Shown in pieces: positions 6,299 through 11,327 of a DNA stretch of 11,327 bases. The stretch comes from an uncultured Traorella sp. (lineage in GTDB: Bacteria > Bacillota_I > Bacilli_A > Erysipelotrichales > Erysipelotrichaceae), in contig CAMEUL010000019.1 in NCBI GenBank assembly GCA_945938205.1, positions 1 to 11,327 on the forward strand, written 5' to 3'. The position numbers and the translations under genes are program-made. Every line of letters begins with the position of its first letter. Position 1 is the first letter of the stretch. The notes beneath the pieces are model-generated. The model did not search any database. It was not told the DNA's origin and saw only the letters and a list, made by a program, of their open reading frames with translations.

Positions 6299-6324
6299 AA
6301 AAAAGAAGCCGTTTTTGGCTTCTT
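6299..6324 (-). terminator. Intrinsic terminator of the LevR-type regulator gene (probably bidirectional)
   Basis: AAGAAGCC (6303-6310) and GGCTTCTT (6317-6324) form an 8-bp stem. On the minus strand it is followed by a T-run (6304 to 6299), and its 5' arm shares bases with the regulator's TAA stop. On the plus strand the same stem is followed by AGATTTTTC, so it may also back up the GH4 terminator. Confidence 0.85.
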
Positions 6325-8947
6325 AGATTTTTCTTAAAATCATAATGATCGTTGCAATTTCATTGTCATCAATGAGGACCTTAAATGCTTTTTCTAATAT
6401 CTTCAGCATCTTGCTCAAGATACGATAATCTTCATTATAAGCATTGAGAATTCGATCTGTATCCTGATTGTGTCGACTGTTTTCTCCTGAAAGAAGACGT
6501 TCGATCAGACACGACAAATGCATGAACAAACCGAGTCGCTGATCTTCAGATAATCCGTAAATAATCGACAGTTCATCAATGAGTGGCGGCATGACCATCT
6601 TCAGTTTCGCAATCGATACAAATCGACACTGTTCTTCCAGATGCTGATACATTTCATGATAGTTAAAGGATGTGGCACTGGTAGGTTCAAACATAAGGAT
6701 ACGATCCAGATCTTCTTTGGAGTTTTCAAAGACAGATGCAATCGATATAAATGGAATTCCTAAAAGTTTTGGATCATATGTTCCAACAAATGCATGAATT
6801 TCATAAGTCTTTTTCAGTCCCATTACTTCCTTAAGAAGTGCATTTCTATCAGAAATAGAAAGAGCAAATACTTTCATATTCAATTTTGAATACTGGTCAA
6901 TATAACTCTTGAGCTGAGTGGCTCCTCCTTCACCGGTATGACATAAGGTAATAATTGCCTCATTATGTTTTTCGTTATTAGAATTGAAATGACTGATTTC
7001 ACGATTGGCCATGTGGAAAACATAATCAATATCACTTTCCATGGTACATTTACGTGCAATGTCAATTCCAATAAGAGTGATAGGAATATTCATGCATCGG
7101 ATCTTCACATCACATTCTTCTGAAATCGTATCGATCATTGTCTTAATGGATCCCATATCATAAATAACAATGACACCTTTTCCATGGTCAATCTTCAAGA
7201 TCAAAGACTTGATTTCCTCCATGGCTTTACTGGTTTCCATTCCAAGATCCATATCATAACTGTACGCATTCTGAGAATGAGTGAGTGTATTGGTAACTTC
7301 CATCAATGATTTAGCCGTACCATTTCCATGCATGATGTAAAGGAGGACCGGATGTTCCTCTTCCTTGCTGTCTTCCGTTTCTATTAAGAACATGGTAATC
7401 AGCACCATCTCTTCAGTATCCAAATTGATGTCAAACTGTTCTTTCAGTTTTCCCGCAAACTGTACAGAAGAAGCGTACTCTTTTGGGAAGTTTTGGATCG
7501 TTGATACGATCTGTTCATTGGATACATGCTGATGTGTGGAATTGGATGAGATCAAAGCATTCACATGCAGACACAATCCATAAAAGACACTTGGCTTATA
7601 ATCACGATTGAATTCTTTCTTGCAGGCATCTAAGAAAATCGATACGATAGAGATAATCTTCTTGTCTACAATTTTAGATAATTGTTCCAAATTTCTAGAA
7701 TCATCTTCATAAGTACTGTAGCTGTAGCTATATTGATTAAACAGTGTTTTGATATGATTATTGATAACACTTTCGATGCTTACAGGATTAATACCTCGAT
7801 TATAAAGTTCATCATATTGTGTTTTGATGTTATTATAGAGATTTTCTGAATTACGATTCAGATACCCTTTCGATTTATCATAAAGGATATATTTCTCCAT
7901 GCCCAATAACTTATCAATTTCCTGGGCATTGTCTTTCAGTTTTAATAGATTTCTTTTAATCTGACGGTTAAAATCATTCAAATAGACATTGATACTTTGA
8001 TTTGCATCACTGACCACTCGCACATAAGCATTGGCACAGGCGGACTTGATTTCAATTTCCAGTTCTTTGACATTATACGTGTATTCACTTAACAGAAGCG
8101 CTTTGATGGCATCAATCGATACCTCGATGGAACGATCTGAGTTAAAGGCTTCAATAGAAAAGAAATGATTGATCAAATCGAATTTTTCTTCCAAAGGTCT
8201 TTCCTTCAGTTCCGGAAGTTCAATTACAACAGGAATTCGACGATTGAGTTGTGACATATTCTGTGGAGAGCAAGCTAGCACTAAAGCAACATCACTGCAG
8301 TCGATAAATTCACTATTGTCTTCTGAATAAATCTTTCCAGTTTCAAGAAATACAAAGATACGGCTTTGCTGTTTCGCATTCAAAAGATCAAAGTAATCAA
8401 TGAACAGCATACCACCTTTAGCACGAGCAAAATAGCTGTTCTCAAGGTTTCCGTTTTCTCCAAAAAGATCATCATTCAACGCAGATACATTTTTGGAATA
8501 ATGAGAACAGTTAATTTTGATATAGACTGCATTCTCTTTTAATATATGATGCTCCTTTGCAAAGCGAAACATCATATAAGCAAATGATGTCGTACCACAG
8601 CCGGATTTACTGGACAAAAGAACATTTAATGTTTTTCTTGGATAAAGAATAGCAGCTTTTGCCAGCTGAATGGCATTACGTAAACTACCATTACATCCAA
8701 TCAATTCATTCCAACAGTCTTCATTTGTATTATCACAAGATTTGTCAGGAATTTTATATAAGACAGGACGAGTATTGGTTTTGATCAGTTTTTCTTCTTT
8801 CACCAATTCATTCAACAAAGCACTGACATTGGATCGCTGCATATTCAGTGCTTCGGATATGATCTTGGTTTCAACACCTTCTTGATTATTTTTGGAATAG
8901 ATTTCTTGTTGGATGAATTCATAAACAATTTCTTTCGTTGTTTTCAT
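6323..8947 (-). CDS. LevR-type PRD-containing transcriptional regulator with degenerate AAA+ domain
   Basis: This 874-residue cytoplasmic protein has the LevR order (start-at-8947 numbering). A winged-helix DNA-binding domain covers about 1-65 (SEALNMQRSNVSALLNELVK). An AAA+/sigma-54-activator-like domain covers about 77-285. PRD1 is about 425-525 (His461 in YGLCLHVNAL). An EIIA-Man-like domain follows (PVLLYIMHGNGTA, His540), then an EIIB-Gat-like segment (LCHTGEGGATQLK, Cys669) and PRD2 at about 765-874 (His810 in LFMHLSCLIERL). These His/Cys sites suggest control by PTS phosphorylation. The AAA+ domain lacks the Walker A lysine (SGCGTTS), has DY for DE in Walker B (GGMLFIDYFD), and has no GAFTGA loop after LFG, so sigma-54 activation is doubtful. 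An upstream ATG at 8995 adds 16 residues but has no ribosome site; 8947 has AAAGGAG. It is the probable regulator of the adjoining PTS and GH4 operons. Confidence 0.88.
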   Translation of the reverse strand: MKTTKEIVYEFIQQEIYSKNNQEGVETKIISEALNMQRSNVSALLNELVKEEKLIKTNTRPVLYKIPDKSCDNTNEDCWNELIGCNGSLRNAIQLAKAAILYPRKTLNVLLSSKSGCGTTSFAYMMFRFAKEHHILKENAVYIKINCSHYSKNVSALNDDLFGENGNLENSYFARAKGGMLFIDYFDLLNAKQQSRIFVFLETGKIYSEDNSEFIDCSDVALVLACSPQNMSQLNRRIPVVIELPELKERPLEEKFDLINHFFSIEAFNSDRSIEVSIDAIKALLLSEYTYNVKELEIEIKSACANAYVRVVSDANQSINVYLNDFNRQIKRNLLKLKDNAQEIDKLLGMEKYILYDKSKGYLNRNSENLYNNIKTQYDELYNRGINPVSIESVINNHIKTLFNQYSYSYSTYEDDSRNLEQLSKIVDKKIISIVSIFLDACKKEFNRDYKPSVFYGLCLHVNALISSNSTHQHVSNEQIVSTIQNFPKEYASSVQFAGKLKEQFDINLDTEEMVLITMFLIETEDSKEEEHPVLLYIMHGNGTAKSLMEVTNTLTHSQNAYSYDMDLGMETSKAMEEIKSLILKIDHGKGVIVIYDMGSIKTMIDTISEECDVKIRCMNIPITLIGIDIARKCTMESDIDYVFHMANREISHFNSNNEKHNEAIITLCHTGEGGATQLKSYIDQYSKLNMKVFALSISDRNALLKEVMGLKKTYEIHAFVGTYDPKLLGIPFISIASVFENSKEDLDRILMFEPTSATSFNYHEMYQHLEEQCRFVSIAKLKMVMPPLIDELSIIYGLSEDQRLGLFMHLSCLIERLLSGENSRHNQDTDRILNAYNEDYRILSKMLKILEKAFKVLIDDNEIATIIMILRKI

Positions 8948-8959
8948 GACAGACTCCTT

Positions 8960-8989
8960 TATACACATTATGCTATACACATTATACAC
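8960..8989 (-). repeat. Tandem 12-bp direct repeats at the regulator promoter (candidate autoregulatory operator)
   Basis: TATACACATTAT occurs perfectly at 8960-8971 and 8974-8985, a 14-base period, and a third TATACAC lies at 8983-8989. They sit between the -10 box and the ribosome site of the regulator gene, so a bound protein would block transcription. The same core appears in the PTS control region (GTGTATAAT at 4236-4244 equals the reverse complement of 8981-8989). Autoregulation is inferred. Confidence 0.5.
8981..8986 (-). promoter_or_regulatory. -10 box of the regulator gene
   Basis: The minus strand reads TATAAT (8986 to 8981), a perfect -10 hexamer, 33 bases before the predicted start codon at 8947. 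No clear -35 is seen; the position where it would lie falls in the glyA terminator. Weak basal transcription controlled by the overlapping repeats is plausible. Confidence 0.45.
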
Positions 8990-9000
8990 TATCATGATTT

Positions 9001-9025
9001 AAAAAAGCAAAGGAATCCTTTGCTT
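9001..9025 (-). terminator. Intrinsic terminator of the tsaC-glyA operon
   Basis: AAGCAAAGG (9005-9013) and CCTTTGCTT (9017-9025) form a 9-bp stem with a 3-base loop. On the minus strand it is followed by a T-run (9006 to 9001). The 5' arm shares two bases with the glyA TAA stop (9024-9026). This separates the housekeeping operon from the regulator gene downstream. Confidence 0.9.
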
Positions 9026-10253
9026 AGTTTTCAAAATGAATTGGATAATTTTTTGTACATTCCAGAACTTCCTGACGAATCTTGTCGAGTTCTTCTTCAT
9101 TATCACGGTTTTTGATAGTTCGGCTGATCCAACGGCCCAGCTGTCTAAATTCTTCTTCTTTGAATCCACGAGTAGTCATGGCTGCACTTCCTAAACGAAT
9201 ACCGCTGGTAACAAATGGTTTTTGTGTGTCAAATGGAATGGAATTCTTGTTGCAGGTGATGCAAACACGATCCAACAGTTTTTCAGCTTCTTTGCCTGTA
9301 ACGCCAAAACTTGACATCACATCGACAAGCACCAGATGGTTATCCGTATCTCCACTGACAATTCTAAATCCTTCTTCCTTTAAAGTGTCACACAGCACTT
9401 TGCAGTTCTTGATGATCTGTTTCGCATATTCTTTGAATTCCGGCTGTAAAGCTTCATAAAAACAAACGGCTTTCCCGGCAATCACATGCATCAAAGGTCC
9501 CCCTTGAATGCCTGGGAAAAGATGTTTATCCAGATCCTGAGCATATTTTTCCTTGCAAAGAATAATTCCTCCACGAGGTCCTCTTAATGTCTTATGTGTT
9601 GTAGATGTCACAAAATCACAATAAGGAACCGGACTAGGATGTAATCCAGCCGCAACCAGCCCTGCAATATGCGCCATATCCACCATCAGATAAGCACCTA
9701 CTTCATCTGCGATCTCTCTGAATTTTTTGAAATCGATAATGCGTGAATAAGCACTGGCACCAGCAACGATCAGTTTTGGTTTTTCTCTTTTCGCAATTTC
9801 TAACACTTCATCATAATCGATCATTTCTGTTTCTTTGTTTACACCATAGCTGACAAAGCGATAAAGTGTTCCGGAGAAATTCAAAGGATGTCCATGTGTC
9901 AAATGTCCCCCACTGTTCAGATCCATTCCTAAAACCGTATCTCCCGGATTTAAGATCGTAAAGTACACCGCCATGTTGGCTTGACTTCCGGAATGTGGCT
10001 GCACATTGGCATGTTCTGCACCGAACAGTTCACACAAACGATTTCTTGCCAGATCTTCTACTTCATCCACGTTGACGCATCCGCCATAATAACGTTTGTT
10101 CGGATAACCTTCCGCATATTTATTGGTCAATACGCTTCCTACTGCTTCTAACACATCTTCAGAAACATAATTTTCTGAAGCAATACACTCGATATTATGT
10201 AATTGTCTTTCCTCTTCTTTTAAAATGGCATTTTTGATTGCTTGATCTTTCAT
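9024..10253 (-). CDS. glyA: Serine hydroxymethyltransferase
   Basis: This 409-residue PLP enzyme interconverts serine plus tetrahydrofolate with glycine plus 5,10-methylene-tetrahydrofolate, the main source of one-carbon units; it is cytoplasmic and normally a homodimer or homotetramer. The fold-type I landmarks are all present: IECIASENYVS, NKYAEGYPNKRYYGG, NVQPHSGSQAN, VDMAHIAGLVAAG and the PLP-lysine motif STTHKTLRGPRGG (Lys221). Length is normal for bacteria (about 410-420). The start at 10253 has GGGAGGA about 7 bases upstream. Its ATG overlaps the tsaC stop in an ATGA arrangement (10250-10253), so translation is probably coupled. A strong terminator sits on its stop codon. I saw no glycine riboswitch upstream. 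Nothing is unusual in the protein. Confidence 0.98.
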   Translation of the reverse strand: MKDQAIKNAILKEEERQLHNIECIASENYVSEDVLEAVGSVLTNKYAEGYPNKRYYGGCVNVDEVEDLARNRLCELFGAEHANVQPHSGSQANMAVYFTILNPGDTVLGMDLNSGGHLTHGHPLNFSGTLYRFVSYGVNKETEMIDYDEVLEIAKREKPKLIVAGASAYSRIIDFKKFREIADEVGAYLMVDMAHIAGLVAAGLHPSPVPYCDFVTSTTHKTLRGPRGGIILCKEKYAQDLDKHLFPGIQGGPLMHVIAGKAVCFYEALQPEFKEYAKQIIKNCKVLCDTLKEEGFRIVSGDTDNHLVLVDVMSSFGVTGKEAEKLLDRVCITCNKNSIPFDTQKPFVTSGIRLGSAAMTTRGFKEEEFRQLGRWISRTIKNRDNEEELDKIRQEVLECTKNYPIHFEN

Positions 10254-10867
10254 TTAGCTTCCTCCCATACTTTTAAAATTTCTTTTTCTGTCAAAAGTCC
10301 TTCTCGTACCATCTTGACTGTATTGTCACTTACATCCACAATCGTTGAAGATACCCCTTTGGCACATTCTCCTTTGACGATCATGTCAATATTTCCTTCA
10401 AAATCATTTCGCACCTGTTCGAATGTGACTCCTGTTGGCATACCGGACAAATTGGCACTGGTCACCAGCAAAGGTTTTCCGATTTTCTGAATCAGTTTTA
10501 AAATGAATGAATCATCCGGCATTCTTAAAGCAATGGTTTGAAAACCATTCGTGACAGAATCCGGAATATTTTCCTTTTTCCTTAGGATCATCGTAAAGCC
10601 ACCCGGCATGAAATGATGAGCAAGCTGTTCTGCTTTTTCATCCATATAAGCCACTTGATGAATCTGTTGTATGCTTGAGATCATCATTGGAATAGGTTTA
10701 TTTTCCGGTCTTCCTTTGCTGAGTTTCAAACGACAAAGCGCTTCTTCATCATCCCACATAACACCCAGTCCATAGACCGTGTCGGTAGGAAATGCGACAA
10801 CACCTCCATGTTTTAGACAATTTTCGACTTTTTCCAGTTCTTTTCTTTCTACAATTTCAGTTTTCAT
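10250..10867 (-). CDS. tsaC: L-threonylcarbamoyladenylate synthase (Sua5/YrdC/YciO family)
   Basis: This 205-residue cytoplasmic enzyme makes threonylcarbamoyl-AMP from threonine, bicarbonate and ATP, the first step of the t6A modification of ANN-decoding tRNAs. Recognisable motifs are GGVVAFPTDTVYGLG (about 20-34), KLSKGRPENKPIPMMIS (about 48-64), the FMPGGFTMIL segment, and TSANLSGMPTG (about 135-145). At 205 residues it is the short single-domain TsaC form without the C-terminal Sua5 extension. The start at 10867 has no Shine-Dalgarno; an in-frame stop lies just upstream, and a TATGAT box (10884-10879) ends 11 bases before the ATG, so the mRNA is probably nearly leaderless. It overlaps glyA by 4 bases; sua5 and glyA genes are also near neighbours in many other Firmicutes. 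Confidence 0.95.
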   Translation of the reverse strand: MKTEIVERKELEKVENCLKHGGVVAFPTDTVYGLGVMWDDEEALCRLKLSKGRPENKPIPMMISSIQQIHQVAYMDEKAEQLAHHFMPGGFTMILRKKENIPDSVTNGFQTIALRMPDDSFILKLIQKIGKPLLVTSANLSGMPTGVTFEQVRNDFEGNIDMIVKGECAKGVSSTIVDVSDNTVKMVREGLLTEKEILKVWEEAK

Positions 10868-10878
10868 AGATATAGTTT

Positions 10879-10884
10879 ATCATA
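10879..10884 (-). promoter_or_regulatory. -10 box of the tsaC-glyA operon
   Basis: The minus strand reads TATGAT (10884 to 10879), one mismatch from consensus, 11 bases before the tsaC ATG. The usual start point would leave only about 5 leader bases. No good -35 is seen at 16-18 bases. Confidence 0.45.
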
Positions 10885-10910
10885 TTTTTCTAATGATGGA
10901 AGTGTTTTGT

Positions 10911-10939
10911 TTGACTTGCAGATAGATGCATGGTAGAGT
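10911..10939 (+). promoter_or_regulatory. Predicted promoter of the cold-shock gene
   Basis: TTGACT (10911-10916), a 17-base spacer and TAGAGT (10934-10939) make a reasonable sigma-70-type promoter, helped by an extended -10 TG at 10931-10932. It would start transcription near 10946 and leave a leader of about 118 bases, in keeping with the long leaders of cold-shock mRNAs. Confidence 0.5.
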
Positions 10940-10966
10940 GTAAATGTAATAAGAAATAAATTGCTC

Positions 10967-11024
10967 ACATATGAAAGTACGGGAACTATTTATTTGAGTT
11001 ATGATGGAACGTATTTTCATATGT
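10967..11024 (+). promoter_or_regulatory. Long hairpin in the cold-shock mRNA leader (candidate thermosensor or attenuator)
   Basis: Bases 10967-10980 pair with 11011-11024 over 14 consecutive positions with a single G-U wobble, enclosing a 30-base loop. The loop has a small possible inner stem (AACT 10984-10987 with AGTT 10997-11000). The right arm runs into six Ts (11024-11029), giving the outline of an intrinsic terminator, 27 bases before the ribosome site AAAGGAGG (11051-11058). A temperature-sensitive fold or attenuator is inferred; simple mRNA stabilisation is the alternative. Confidence 0.55.
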
Positions 11025-11063
11025 TTTTTATACACTCCCTTATTATAGAAAAAGGAGGTACTT

Positions 11064-11264
11064 ATGAGTACAGGTACAGTAAAATGGTTTAACAGTGAAA
11101 AAGGATTTGGATTTATCAGCATGGAAGGAGCAAAAGATGTCTTCGTACATTATTCAGCTATCCAGGCAGATGGATACAAAACACTGGAAGAAGGAGCCAA
11201 GGTCAACTTTGAGATCGTTAAGTCAAATCAAGGCGATCAGGCAAGAAACGTTACAATTCTTTAA
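11064..11264 (+). CDS. Cold-shock protein, CspA/CspB family
   Basis: This 66-residue single-domain OB-fold protein binds single-stranded RNA and DNA and acts as an RNA chaperone, loosening secondary structure at low temperature or during growth. The N-terminus MSTGTVKWFNSEKGFGFISM contains RNP1 (KGFGFI), followed by RNP2 (VFVHYSAI); the nucleic-acid-facing Trp, Phe and His residues are in place. Length is the family standard (65-70). The start at 11064 has a strong AAAGGAGG 5 bases upstream. The gene stands alone, divergent from tsaC, with a long structured leader and a terminator after the stop. Firmicutes often carry several csp paralogues, so which one this is cannot be told, nor whether it is cold-inducible. 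Confidence 0.97.
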   Translation: MSTGTVKWFNSEKGFGFISMEGAKDVFVHYSAIQADGYKTLEEGAKVNFEIVKSNQGDQARNVTIL

Positions 11265-11278
11265 CCTAAACTAAAAAA

Positions 11279-11327
11279 GGGGCTGTAAAGAAACCTAAAG
11301 AATAATTTAGGAAGCTTACAGCCTTTT
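11279..11327 (+). terminator. Two-part hairpin terminator after the cold-shock gene (reaches window edge)
   Basis: GGCTGTAA (11281-11288) pairs with TTACAGCC (11316-11323), and an inner stem CCTAAA (11294-11299) pairs with TTTAGG (11306-11311). The outer stem is followed by TTTT at the window end and preceded by AAAAAA (11273-11278), so it could work in both directions. A second CCTAAA at 11265-11270 could compete for the inner stem. Confidence 0.7.

Noticed and set aside
8960..8989. Possible CRISPR or microsatellite array
   Set aside because: Only two full copies with 2-base gaps; no spacers and no cas genes. Better explained as operator repeats.
8948..8995. N-terminal extension of the regulator starting at the ATG at 8995
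   Set aside because: No ribosome site before it; the extra residues are encoded by AT-rich tandem repeats overlapping the -10 box, while the ATG at 8947 has a good AAAGGAG.
9082..9459. 125-codon plus-strand reading frame inside glyA
   Set aside because: Lies antisense to a perfectly conserved glyA, has Ser/Leu-rich composition typical of antisense translation, and no ribosome site.
10254..10300. Glycine or THF riboswitch in front of glyA
   Set aside because: glyA begins inside the end of tsaC, so there is no leader, and no riboswitch-like conserved core was seen upstream of tsaC.
11027..11035. TTTATACAC before the cold-shock gene as another regulator site
   Set aside because: Single copy in AT-rich DNA beside an unrelated gene; more likely chance, and recorded as a caution against over-reading the shared boxes.
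10880..11122. 80-codon minus-strand reading frame across the tsaC/cold-shock intergenic region
   Set aside because: Overlaps the start of the cold-shock gene in antisense, has low-complexity Ile/Thr/Tyr composition, and no ribosome site was seen.

Overview
The window looks like chromosomal DNA from a low-GC Gram-positive (Firmicutes) bacterium, most likely a gut member of the Erysipelotrichia. This rests on AT-rich composition, AGGAGG-type ribosome sites, compact operons, U-tract hairpin terminators, a CcpA-type cre site and protein families typical of that group. The class assignment is an inference; no rRNA gene is present to confirm it.

Positions 1-8989 form a locus for uptake and hydrolysis of beta-glucosides through the phosphotransferase system (PTS). 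On the minus strand, reading from 4056 down to 1, an operon encodes EIIA, EIIB and EIIC of a lactose/cellobiose-family permease, then two GH1 6-phospho-beta-glucosidases; the second runs off the left edge. On the plus strand, 4365-6270 is a two-gene operon: a small protein that looks like DUF3284, and an NAD/metal-dependent GH4 6-phospho-beta-glucosidase starting 1 base after it. The two operons diverge from a 308-base control region (4057-4364). It holds a cre site on top of the PTS -35 box, repeated TTTATACA boxes, and an extended -10 promoter placed so that the DUF3284-like mRNA should be leaderless. Convergent to the GH4 operon lies a LevR-type PTS-responsive regulator (6323-8947) whose AAA+ domain has lost both the Walker A lysine and the GAFTGA sigma-54 loop. 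Its own promoter carries tandem copies of a box resembling those in the control region, so it is the natural candidate regulator of the locus.

The likely working model is that a beta-glucoside is imported and phosphorylated by EIIA-EIIB-EIIC. The phosphorylated sugar is then cleaved in the cytoplasm by GH1 (retaining hydrolysis) or GH4 (redox elimination/addition) enzymes. The regulator senses PTS phosphorylation state through its PRD and EII-like domains, and CcpA imposes glucose repression.

Positions 9001-10884 are housekeeping: tsaC (threonylcarbamoyl-AMP synthase) and glyA (serine hydroxymethyltransferase), coupled by an ATGA overlap and closed by a strong terminator. Positions 10885-11327 hold a divergent cold-shock protein gene with a roughly 118-base structured leader and a terminator at the right edge.

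No tRNA, rRNA, insertion sequence, CRISPR array or phage gene was seen. The families are mostly well known. The less ordinary points are the degenerate regulator, the DUF3284/GH4 pairing with its leaderless promoter, the shared operator-like boxes and the cold-shock leader hairpin.
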